A stretch of 64,000 nucleotides of DNA from Syntrophobacteraceae bacterium (GTDB lineage Bacteria; Desulfobacterota; Syntrophobacteria; Syntrophobacterales; Syntrophobacteraceae). Within the stretch, counting starts at the first letter, position 1; each line of letters begins with the position of its first letter. Of the stretch, positions 24,597 through 32,490 are shown piece by piece. A model generated the notes under the pieces. The model was not told where the DNA came from, ran no database searches, and saw only the letters and a program-made list of their open reading frames with translations. Location of the stretch: NCBI GenBank assembly GCA_025453975.1, contig JALOPI010000028.1:1-64000 (forward strand), in the 5' to 3' direction. A program made the translations under genes and the position numbers.

Positions 24597-26249
24597 TTAA
24601 AAGCCCGCGTTGACGTCGAACTGGAAGATGTCGATGGCAAGGGGGGGGCCGGAGATCTCATTGCTGGTGAGCCATTTGGCCGTGAGCCAGACATTCTTGT
24701 AGAGACCCAGCTCGGCGCCGAGGATCCAGCCCTCTGCATTGGTGCCGCCCCCATGGAAGTCCGAGTCGGTGAAAGCATCCATGACGGCGTCGGCCTCGAG
24801 GTGCTTGTAATAAAGGTACGCGTTCCATGCCATGAAGCTCCGGGCCTTGGGGTGCCCCACCTGGAGCCCGAGCTGATAGCCCTCCACCTCCTCCGGGATG
24901 CTGCGAATGCTCGTCCGTCGCGCCACGTCGGTCTTGTCGAACCCCAGGTTGCGCACGTAGTCGCCCACGAGAATCACGTGGACGGGCTTCCAATAGCCGA
25001 TGTCCAGCTGGCCGGTGACGTTGAGCTCCCGAAATTCCGAAGCCAGCGCCACCCGTATGCCCTGGGGCTCGATGTTGAAGAGTGTGTTGCCTTTCTGTAC
25101 AAAGAGAGGCGCGGTGTGGTCGTTCTCGTCGGGACGCTGAATGGTGTTGGCCTTGCCCACGGTGTTGACGTAGTCATAATAGGCTACCCCCACCTTGGCG
25201 GTGACATCCGGGTCGGGGCGGGCCTCGGCCCCCACCTGGACCCCGTAGAGCCACTTGTCGCGCTCGGTGAATTCCAGTTCCTGGAGCGGGAATGCCCCTG
25301 CCGTTGCAAACAGCTTCCACCGGTCGGAGAGCTCGTGGGTGTAGCTGCCGGCGACGCCCTCGAAGTTGAGATCGTGATCCCACACGAGGTCCGTGTGGAA
25401 GAACGGGCTCGGGTGGCGGCCTCCCCAGAAATTCAGGCTTTCCAGGGGCTTCCAGTGCAGATAGGCCTGGTCCAGGACGATGCCGTCCTTGTTGAAGTAG
25501 TCTCCCAGGGTCTCGTTGGTGGAGACGGGATCGTCCTCGTTGCCCGTGGAGATGCGCATGTTGGCCGACAGGGTCTCGTGGATCCTGGCCGAGGCGCTCA
25601 AGCGGGCGCGGATGCGAAAGCGGTTGCGGTCCTGGGTTGTGTTGAGCAGGTCGCCGGAAACTGTGCCGTTCTTTCCGACCTTCAGAAAAGCCGCGTTGTC
25701 CTTGTCATAGAATTCTCCCTGGTAGCGGAGTCGAATGTCCCCGCCGAATCGAACGCGCTGGGCCCAGTCGGAGGAAGAGGAAGCCAGCCTGGCGTCCTTG
25801 GCCTTCTCCTCCTGGATCTCCGCCTTCACGCGCTCCTGGACATCCTGCCTGACTTCGCGGGCCACCTTCCTGGAGATTTCGCGAACCACCTCCTCTTCCC
25901 GGGATGCTGGAACCAGGGCCACCCCCACCTCTCCGGACGGTGCGCGCCCATGGCGGGCCAGGAACTGGTCGGCCTCCTCGGGGCTGATGACGCCTTTTTG
26001 CGTCAGAAGCTCGATGACCGCGCTCATGTCACGGCCCGTCCGGGCCCCCGGGGATCCTTCCAGGATGGATGCAGCCTCCTGGGCGCTGATGACCCCTTTC
26101 ATTTTCAACAGCTCGATCATCCCCTCCATGGGGTCGGCCGAGGGCGATCCCACAGCAGGAGCCCTCCCCTGGGTCTGGGCCGACGGCATCCCGATCCATG
26201 CGAAAAGAAGCACCACTGTTGCCGCTATCCCTGCCATCAACTTGTTCAT
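24597..26249 (-). CDS. Putative outer-membrane porin
   Basis: 550 residues. Signal peptide MNKLMAGIAATVVLLFAW. Two near-repeats, MIELLKMKGVISAQEAASIL and VIELLTQKGVISPEEADQFL, are the short helical motif common at porin N-termini. A charged coiled coil (EEEVVREISRKVAREV) follows, then a beta-barrel starting VRFGGDIRLRYQGEFYD and ending in Phe (FQFDVNAGF), the BAM signal. It fits the 'putative porin' family. GGGGGAGAGGG ribosome site upstream of 26249. Its constant place in this operon suggests an accessory channel for, or partner of, the secretion system; a substrate is not evident. Confidence 0.75.
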   Translation of the reverse strand: MNKLMAGIAATVVLLFAWIGMPSAQTQGRAPAVGSPSADPMEGMIELLKMKGVISAQEAASILEGSPGARTGRDMSAVIELLTQKGVISPEEADQFLARHGRAPSGEVGVALVPASREEEVVREISRKVAREVRQDVQERVKAEIQEEKAKDARLASSSSDWAQRVRFGGDIRLRYQGEFYDKDNAAFLKVGKNGTVSGDLLNTTQDRNRFRIRARLSASARIHETLSANMRISTGNEDDPVSTNETLGDYFNKDGIVLDQAYLHWKPLESLNFWGGRHPSPFFHTDLVWDHDLNFEGVAGSYTHELSDRWKLFATAGAFPLQELEFTERDKWLYGVQVGAEARPDPDVTAKVGVAYYDYVNTVGKANTIQRPDENDHTAPLFVQKGNTLFNIEPQGIRVALASEFRELNVTGQLDIGYWKPVHVILVGDYVRNLGFDKTDVARRTSIRSIPEEVEGYQLGLQVGHPKARSFMAWNAYLYYKHLEADAVMDAFTDSDFHGGGTNAEGWILGAELGLYKNVWLTAKWLTSNEISGPPLAIDIFQFDVNAGF

Positions 26250-26400
26250 GACGCCCTCTCCCCCCGCAGCGACCGGCCGATGTCGAGCCATCCAAAGATA
26301 CGAACAAAAACAATCCTGTTCATCGCGCACCCTGGATTCCATGGCAGCTCGCCCGCCTGAGGAATCCCAGCTCTTGCGAGCCATCTCTCATGCGACCCCG

Positions 26401-28161
26401 TCAGAATCTGAGCTTCACGCGGAAATGAAGGCGATTCTCGCCCGCTTCGGTGTGATCCTGCTCCGAAAGGGCGATGGCCCAGCACAAGTCGTAGTCGAAA
26501 TACCGTGTAACGCTCCCGCGAATGCCGATCCCGACCCCGTTCAGGAAATGCTCGTCTTCCTGCGCCGGGAGCGCATCCTGGATCCAGAGGCTGCCCTGAT
26601 CGTAAAATGCATAGGGGACTCCCCGCAGCTTGTCCTCCAGCTGAAGAAGCCGGGCCAGGTCCGGAGCACTCAGCTCCACCGTGACGTGGACGGCGTCGTC
26701 CCCCAGGACCTCGCTCTCGAGATAACCGCGAACGCTCTCCATGCCTCCCGCCGCGTATTGCTCGTTGGAGATGAGCGGCTGGTCCGCCATCTGGCCGTCA
26801 GCCTTGAGGTAAAGGCTCCATTGGGCGGGCAGCTTCTGGACGCGCTCGATGCCCGCGGTGGCTAGGAGATAGTTCCCCCGGGCCTTGAAACGCTTGTTCG
26901 CAAACTCCTCGGCATCGGTCACCAGACCTCGAAAGGTCCCGTTGATGCCACCGCTGAACTGGGTGACACCCCATTCATCAGGAAGGGATGCGTTGTAAGC
27001 CGCGGAGAACGGCATGTACTGGATGGGAGTACTGTCCGAGGCCGCGGTGGAGCCGAAATCCAGAGTGTCCTCAAAGTCCTTGTAGTCTGCTCCGAGAGTC
27101 ACGCTTTGGCTGTAACTCTTGTACGAAGGGAGCGGCAGAACGTACCGTCCCCCCACCATCATCCCCTTCCCCACGGTGTTGAAGCCGTCGCCGAAGGCCG
27201 TGGCGCTGTCGGTCCAGAGGGCGTAAAGCGCCACGGAGTGCCGTTCGTTCCATGGCGGTGGCATGACGTAGGAAGTGGCGATGACCTGCACCTCCTCCGG
27301 GTCCAGGGGGGAAGTCTGGTATTGAAAGGAGGCCGAATGGTCCAGCTGCCAGAGGTTGTCGAAGCTGACGAGCCCGTTGAGGCGAAGCTCCGTCGTGTCG
27401 GGACTGAAGCGGTTGCTCAGCTCCAGATGCCCATGAAGGGGGAAGGAGTCTTTCACCTGCAGCTCCACGTCCACCGTGCCGGGCTCTTCCCCCGGGCCGA
27501 TGGATGGGGTGATTTTGAGACTTGGAGTACTGTTGGCCCGGTTGAGCTCCTCATTGAGCCTCGGTACCCAGAGGATCTCGCCCGGCGTGAAGGAGGGGAC
27601 GCGCTTCATGACCCTCTCGGCCCTGTAGTAACGGTTGCCCGTGACCCTCACCCTGCCCACCGTGGTCTCCTGGACCTCGAGGGTGACGGTCCCCTGCTCG
27701 ACGAGCTGCTGAGGGACGCTGACCATGACCGTGGGATAGCCGGCCTCATGGTAAAAGTTTTCAAGGGTGCTGCGTGCCTGCTCCACGTCCTCGGCCGTTT
27801 GCGCGGGTCCGCCATAAGGGGCGAGGATCTCTGCGAGCCGCTCCTCGGAAAACAGGCTGTTTCCCACCACCACGAAGGCTCGGATGGGAAAGGTGGGCCC
27901 GTCTTCGGGGGGTTTTTGACGGGAGTCCGCCGGATCGGCCGGCATCTCGGCGTGGCTCAAATCCTCCATCATGCTCTCGATGGATGGAGGGGGTGGTCCA
28001 TCCTGAGCATGGGCGGTCGTGCACAGGAGAGCCAGGCAGGCCGCCAGGACCGCCCGAGCCCACGGCTTTCGGGAAGGAATGCGCGCTGGCCGAGCTTCAG
28101 TGGCCTGAACGATCAAAGAGTACGGTCGCATGAGGAGGATCTTCTTGAGGATGGCTGTCAA
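26401..28161 (-). CDS. TpsB transporter, ShlB/FhaC/HecB family
   Basis: 586 residues. Signal-like segment (VLAACLALLCTTAHA), a Pro-rich stretch, two POTRA domains (about 90-245: FPIRAFVVVGNSLFSEERL; VGRVRVTGNRYYRAERVM), then a 16-strand-type barrel with RGYLESEVLGDDA corresponding to the conserved RGY/VRGY tip loop, ending FRVKLRF. The barrel would export the TpsA across the outer membrane. The start is TTG 28161, overlapping the upstream stop (TTGA) with AGAAGG seven bases before; ATG 28131 is an alternative. Located in the TonB-ExbBD operon rather than alone with TpsA, which is unusual. Confidence 0.88.
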   Translation of the reverse strand: MTAILKKILLMRPYSLIVQATEARPARIPSRKPWARAVLAACLALLCTTAHAQDGPPPPSIESMMEDLSHAEMPADPADSRQKPPEDGPTFPIRAFVVVGNSLFSEERLAEILAPYGGPAQTAEDVEQARSTLENFYHEAGYPTVMVSVPQQLVEQGTVTLEVQETTVGRVRVTGNRYYRAERVMKRVPSFTPGEILWVPRLNEELNRANSTPSLKITPSIGPGEEPGTVDVELQVKDSFPLHGHLELSNRFSPDTTELRLNGLVSFDNLWQLDHSASFQYQTSPLDPEEVQVIATSYVMPPPWNERHSVALYALWTDSATAFGDGFNTVGKGMMVGGRYVLPLPSYKSYSQSVTLGADYKDFEDTLDFGSTAASDSTPIQYMPFSAAYNASLPDEWGVTQFSGGINGTFRGLVTDAEEFANKRFKARGNYLLATAGIERVQKLPAQWSLYLKADGQMADQPLISNEQYAAGGMESVRGYLESEVLGDDAVHVTVELSAPDLARLLQLEDKLRGVPYAFYDQGSLWIQDALPAQEDEHFLNGVGIGIRGSVTRYFDYDLCWAIALSEQDHTEAGENRLHFRVKLRF

Positions 28162-28865
28162 CGAGGTGCCTTCTGGGGCTGGCCCGCTTGGAGCTGCTTG
28201 ACCTTGAGCTTTTCTTTCTCGATCTTGTCACGGTACTCCGCCGCGAGGTTCTCGATCTCCACCTTCTTGACCTGTGTGAATGGCTCGTTCTGGAACATGC
28301 TCGTCACGAGGCCCTTCTTTTCGTACTTTTCCACCAGCTCCGTCCCGAGAAGGGCGAGCCGGGCATTGTGGGACTCACACTGCTCCAGCTTGGCTTCGGT
28401 TCCCTTGAGCTGGGAGTCGATCCCCTGATTCTCGCCTCGGAGCTTCTTGATCTCGTCGCCCCGTTCCCGGGCCACCGTGGCGATCTCCGCGGCCTTGTCC
28501 TCCAGAGCCCTGTACGCCCCCCTGGCCTGATTCAGGGCCTCCTGGGCCTCCTTTCCGCCAGCCTCGAGCTCGGCCACCCTGGCCTCCAGCTTCTTGGCCA
28601 CATCCACGATCTGGCCGCCGGCCTGGCGCAGCTTCTCCAGCTCGGCCGCGGCGGCGCGCTTCTGGCTCTCGCACGTGGCCTTCTGGTCCCGCTCCTCGGT
28701 GTACTTCTTCTGGATGGCCGCCACCTTCTTGTTCAGCCCGGCGACTGCTTCCTCATGCTCCCTGCGCTCGATGCCCAGGAGATGCTTGCCGTATCCGTAT
28801 CCGGCTCCGACTCCCGCACCGAGCATCACCAGTCCCAGAAGTACTTTCAAAATGGTTCGCTTCAT
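28158..28865 (-). CDS. Single-TM coiled-coil protein of the secretion operon
   Basis: 235 residues. One N-terminal TM (LKVLLGLVMLGAGVGAGYGYG, about 6-26) anchors a long Glu/Lys/Ala-rich coiled coil (about 32-185) that should extend into the periplasm. The tail is basic and Gln-rich (KVKQLQAGQPQKAPR). No family recognised; the layout resembles periplasm-spanning spacer proteins. Ribosome site GAGGTGA before the ATG. Its stop overlaps the TpsB start, implying coupled expression, so it may bridge the inner-membrane energiser and TpsB. Confidence 0.7.
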   Translation of the reverse strand: MKRTILKVLLGLVMLGAGVGAGYGYGKHLLGIERREHEEAVAGLNKKVAAIQKKYTEERDQKATCESQKRAAAAELEKLRQAGGQIVDVAKKLEARVAELEAGGKEAQEALNQARGAYRALEDKAAEIATVARERGDEIKKLRGENQGIDSQLKGTEAKLEQCESHNARLALLGTELVEKYEKKGLVTSMFQNEPFTQVKKVEIENLAAEYRDKIEKEKLKVKQLQAGQPQKAPR

Positions 28866-29004
28866 GCGTCACCTCGAATCGGTTGTGGACATTGTCCGCC
28901 GCGCGCATCGCAAAGCTTGCTCCCACACGATGCATCCCTCTCCTAGCCGAGCCTTGCGGAGTCACGGAAGTCTCGGTTGGGCCCGAAAGCCGGGGAACCG
29001 GGGC

Positions 29005-29694
29005 TCACCCCTGGGAAGAGATGCGAATGTTCACGCGCCTGGGCATTCCCTCTGGGGGCGGCTGGCTGATGGAGGAGCCCCCCAGGGCATCCCGCAGCGC
29101 CTGATCCATCCTGGAATCCCCGGAAGAGGCCAGGATCTGGTAATGAACGACGGTCCCCCTCTGATCCAGTTGGATCTTCACGGTGGCCTGGAGCTTTCCC
29201 CTGGGGATGCCCCCATTCCGCTCCATGACCTCCTGGACCCGCTTGCGCAGCTCGTCCTGAACGACCTTGAGATACCCGGCGTACTGCCGCATGAGCTCGG
29301 CGCCTCCCCCACCGACGAGTGACCGGCCCCCCTTGTTGCCCACCAGCCCGAAGCCGTCCGATCCCGCGCCGCCTTCGGCGTCCACGCCCAGGTTCTTCCC
29401 CGCCGGCTTATCGTCTCGGCTTTCGTCCGCGGCCTGCTTCCTCTCGGGCTGGACAACTTCCTCCTTCTTCTTCATCTCCGGCTCGGGAGGCTTTTCCACC
29501 TTGGGGGGAGGGGGCGGCGGGACTCGAAGCAGTGTCACCATCTGGGCCCGCTTCTTACGACTCTCGCCGTCGTCGTTCATGACGAGCCTCACGATGGCAA
29601 GAGCACTGATCAGGAGGATGCCCAGGACGAAAGCACCCGAAGCGATCCAGATCCATCTGGAGGACGAGCTGCCTGCGCTGCCGTTTTCTTCCAT
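29005..29694 (-). CDS. TonB-family energy transducer
   Basis: 229 residues. Cytoplasmic N-terminus with one TM (WIWIASGAFVLGILLISAL, about 14-35), a Pro/Lys-Glu periplasmic linker (PPPPPPKVEKPPEPE, then KKKEEVV), a Gly-rich segment, and a C-terminal alpha-beta TonB/TolA-like domain (GKLQATVKIQLDQRGTVVHY; SGDSRMDQALRDAL). It would couple the ExbB-ExbD proton channel to an outer-membrane partner. No TonB-dependent receptor gene is adjacent; the outer-membrane proteins in this operon are TpsB and a porin. Confidence 0.82.
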   Translation of the reverse strand: MEENGSAGSSSSRWIWIASGAFVLGILLISALAIVRLVMNDDGESRKKRAQMVTLLRVPPPPPPKVEKPPEPEMKKKEEVVQPERKQAADESRDDKPAGKNLGVDAEGGAGSDGFGLVGNKGGRSLVGGGGAELMRQYAGYLKVVQDELRKRVQEVMERNGGIPRGKLQATVKIQLDQRGTVVHYQILASSGDSRMDQALRDALGGSSISQPPPEGMPRRVNIRISSQG

Positions 29695-29795
29695 CTCGCG
29701 TCTCCGCCTTTGAAGCGTCCTCAGGCCCGGCTTTCATCTTCCGTTCTCCAGCCTGGGGCCGGTCCTGCCCCTGGCCCTCCGGCACCGCGCCTTGC

Positions 29796-30206
29796 CTATT
29801 TGACCAGTTTCTGTGTCACCAGCCCCAGCTGGCTGATCTCGAGGCGCGCCAGGATATCCAGGACCTCGATGACACTCCGGTAGAAGACTTTTTCATCGCC
29901 CTTGATGACCACCGGGAAATTGGGATCCGCCGCCTTGAACTGGCGCAGGCGATCTTCCAATTCCTGGAGTGTCACCGGATAGGTGTCCAGGAAGATGCGG
30001 CCCTCGGCGGCGATGGTGATGGCCTTGGTCGTGGGCTTCACCTCGCTGGCCGCCGCACTGGCCTTGGGAAGGTTCACCTTGATGCCCTGAACCGCCGCCG
30101 TGACCGTGATGATGAACACGACGAGCAGTGTCCAGGCGAGGTCCAGGAGTGGCGTGACATTGATCTCGTCGAAAGCCTTCACTTCTTCGCGAATGCGTTG
30201 CCTCAT
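29796..30206 (-). CDS. exbD: ExbD/TolR-family proton-channel subunit
   Basis: 136 residues. Cytoplasmic N-terminus EINVTPLLDLAWTLLVVFII with the channel Asp at residue 22 in the single TM, then a periplasmic ExbD domain (ITIAAEGRIFLDTYPVTLQE ... VVIKGDEKVFYRSVIEVLDI). Its ATG overlaps the stop of the upstream ExbB fusion (ATGA), so the two are translationally coupled. Works in the inner membrane with ExbB and the TonB-like protein. Confidence 0.9.
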   Translation of the reverse strand: MRQRIREEVKAFDEINVTPLLDLAWTLLVVFIITVTAAVQGIKVNLPKASAAASEVKPTTKAITIAAEGRIFLDTYPVTLQELEDRLRQFKAADPNFPVVIKGDEKVFYRSVIEVLDILARLEISQLGLVTQKLVK

Positions 30207-32035
30207 CCCCTCCTCCCGTAGGTCATCTCCACCTTCATGGAGAATTCGTCCACGAACGTGTTGAGATCCAGCGTCAGGCCCTTGATCTTGGTCACCAGGT
30301 AGTTGTAGGCGAAGAGGGCCGGAATGGCGACGATGAGGCCGAACACCGTGGTGGCCAGGGCCGAGGCGACGCCCGGGGCAATGGCCGCCAGGTTGGCCTC
30401 ACCGGCTTCGGCCATGGCGGCGAACGTGTTCATCACGCCCCACACGGTGCCCAGAAGGCCAAGGAACGGCCCGCCCGCGATGGCCATGGTGAGGAAGATG
30501 AGCCATGAATTCATGTCCTTGTTCTGAAGCGCGAAGGCGCGGTCCAAGGCGGCATTGAAGGCTCGCAGGCCTCGATCGCCGAGCACCTTGGACCCCGGGT
30601 TCTCCGAAACGGACGCCTTGGCCTCGAATTCATGGCATCCGGCGGCGTAGACCTGATAAAGGCACGATCCTGGATACTTCATGCCCTGGCCGGCCACGGC
30701 CAGGGGGTCGGGATCCTGGACGAAAGCCCTGGAGAACACGGTGTTCTGCTTCTCCATGACCCAGAAGGTCAGGGTTTTCCTGAGAAAGACCACCCAGGTG
30801 GCGGCGGCGAAAAGTGCCAGAAACCCGCAGATGACCCAGCCGTCGAGACTCAGGTTCTTGATGATGGTCTTGAAGTAGAAGACCGGCAGACCTCCTGCCT
30901 CTCCGCTCTCCTCCTCGGCCGGCTTGACAAGTCCCTCGGTGGGGCCCTGGCTGATGTAGGCCGCCCTAGCCCATGCGGCGGAGCGCGCGCCACGGGCGAC
31001 TTGGACCTCGTCCAGCTCCGCCGCCATGGCGTTTTGCCCCTTCAAGGAAGCGCCGATGGCGATTTCCGTCGGCGGGTTGGGAAGGCCCCCCGGGATGTCG
31101 ACGGAAGCCGTCAGGACCCCGTCCAGGTAGATGGAGATCTTTTTGGCCGGCTCCGCCGTCACCGCCACGAAATGCCAGGTGTCGGGCGCGAGGGTGGTCG
31201 TCTTTTCGGTGGCGGCGCTCCATCCCTCGCTGGAGGATGCCTTGACGTAGAGGCTCAGCTGGTCGATGGCCACGATGAAGCGCTCCGGTTGTGCCAGCGA
31301 CTGCTGAACCGGCTTGGCCAGCTGCTCCGGTGCATCGCCCTCCCAGGAGAATAAGCGCGCATCCTGCTGAGCCTGGGGGACTTTGAGCCAGGTGGAGAAG
31401 GTGAAGCCCTTGGAGAGGTCCAAGGATGAGGACTTGGGAAGGACAAGCTTTTCCCCCGCGCCGCTGAGGGAGATGCCCTGGCCGATGATGGAGGGCACCC
31501 CGCCCTGGCCTGTGAATTCGGCGGCGTGGTTGTTGTAAGCCGTCTGGTCCCTGGGCGGACCTTCAGGCTCGCCCATGTGATAGACCAGGAGGGCGTTGAC
31601 ATCGTAAACTCCTCCCTTGTCCTGGGCGGCGGGGGCGGCCTTGTTTCCGTAATACATCCAGAGGGTCTGATGGCTTCTGCCGCCGGCGAGTCTGGGAATG
31701 CGAACCCACACCAGGGCCATTTCATCCACAGGCTGATAGGATTCGATATGATACTTGAGGGGCTCCTTGTCGTCGGCATTGATGAAGCGAATGTCCGAGC
31801 CGTCCTCCTGGGCACTGGCGAAGTTGAAGTTGCCCGTGTGCAAACGGATGAGCAGGGGGAATTCAGAAACGCTGCCCTTGAGCTCCGCCCCGGTTTCCGA
31901 TGTGTCCACCGTGATTTTCTTGCGATGCTGCCACTTCTCATCCCACCAGGCCATGGCTGAGGACGCGTGGGCCAGAAGAACGAGGAGAATGGTCATGGCC
32001 AGCCACCGAGGGGTCTTGTCCTGCCTTGCGATCAC
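30203..32035 (-). CDS. DUF2341-LamG-ExbB fusion (proton-channel protein with periplasmic carbohydrate-binding-like head)
   Basis: 610 residues. Cleavable signal peptide (1-29, ends SSAMA). DUF2341 about 31-125 (WWDEKWQHRKKITVDT; LIRLHTGNFNFASAQEDGSD; LWMYYGN). LamG/concanavalin-like domain about 145-360 (FTFSTWLKVP; TWHFVAVT; ISIYLDG; ELDEVQVARGARS). TM about 405-425, then a MotA/TolQ/ExbB domain with two TMs (about 510-585; GPFLGLLGTVWGVMNTF; VASALATTVFGLIVAIPALF). The proton channel thus carries a large periplasmic sensor or binding head. GTG start with AGGAGGT seven bases upstream. First gene of the secretion operon; the regulatory element at 32216-32233 lies about 180 bp upstream. Confidence 0.85.
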   Translation of the reverse strand: MIARQDKTPRWLAMTILLVLLAHASSAMAWWDEKWQHRKKITVDTSETGAELKGSVSEFPLLIRLHTGNFNFASAQEDGSDIRFINADDKEPLKYHIESYQPVDEMALVWVRIPRLAGGRSHQTLWMYYGNKAAPAAQDKGGVYDVNALLVYHMGEPEGPPRDQTAYNNHAAEFTGQGGVPSIIGQGISLSGAGEKLVLPKSSSLDLSKGFTFSTWLKVPQAQQDARLFSWEGDAPEQLAKPVQQSLAQPERFIVAIDQLSLYVKASSSEGWSAATEKTTTLAPDTWHFVAVTAEPAKKISIYLDGVLTASVDIPGGLPNPPTEIAIGASLKGQNAMAAELDEVQVARGARSAAWARAAYISQGPTEGLVKPAEEESGEAGGLPVFYFKTIIKNLSLDGWVICGFLALFAAATWVVFLRKTLTFWVMEKQNTVFSRAFVQDPDPLAVAGQGMKYPGSCLYQVYAAGCHEFEAKASVSENPGSKVLGDRGLRAFNAALDRAFALQNKDMNSWLIFLTMAIAGGPFLGLLGTVWGVMNTFAAMAEAGEANLAAIAPGVASALATTVFGLIVAIPALFAYNYLVTKIKGLTLDLNTFVDEFSMKVEMTYGRRG

Positions 32036-32087
32036 GCCGTGTACCTCCTGACTGTCTTACACGAATGACAACGAGCCGAGACCGAAA

Positions 32088-32106
32088 TACCCGGGACGCC
32101 CGGGTA
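32088..32106. promoter_or_regulatory. Inverted repeat TACCCGGG-ACG-CCCGGGTA
   Basis: Perfect 8-bp arms around 3 bases, 53 bp upstream of the ExbB-fusion GTG. It could be an operator or a leader hairpin of the secretion operon transcript. Confidence 0.4.
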
Positions 32107-32215
32107 TGCCGGGAGCGGGGGCTCCGCTTGGGCTGATCTCGGGCAAGACCGCAGCGAGCCCGCTTTGGTTGGGCGAGCTCACGCTCCAGCCACGCGATGC
32201 AGGGTAGGAGGGGTT

Positions 32216-32233
32216 TGTTACAGTTCAGTGACG
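32216..32233 (-). promoter_or_regulatory. Regulatory element copy 4 (minus), CGTCACTGAACTGTAACA
   Basis: Read on the minus strand it matches the 7233/7895 copies at 13 of 18 positions and the 447 copy at 13 of 18. The ACTGTAACA end is best kept. It lies about 180 bp upstream of the ExbB-fusion start, in the same orientation and at a similar distance as the copy before the beta-barrel gene. Confidence 0.4.
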
Positions 32234-32490
32234 GGGCAGTCGGGGTCTTGCATGCAATACCTCAGACCCTCGGAGCTGTCGGGCCGACCTCGACGCAAGC
32301 CCCGGGCTGCCGCTTGCCAAAATGGGCTGAAGCGCTGGCTCCATCGCGCGGCCGCCGTCTCCGGCTATGGACACTCTCCTCCCAAGCTTATAAGATGACT
32401 GCGGGTCGTCACCTGGGGCAGCAGCGGAGCGGCGCCGGGGAGGCTTCTGCCGGTCCCGGAGGCTCCGCCAAAAAACAAGGTTGGGATGTG

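Larger units (their letters stand above)
32036..32490. other. Divergent region between secretion operon and EamA gene
   Basis: 455 bp with no plausible gene. It holds a perfect inverted repeat (32088-32106) and a degenerate copy of the repeated regulatory element in minus orientation (32216-32233). Both strands must have promoters here, but no standard -35/-10 pair stands out. Confidence 0.5.
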
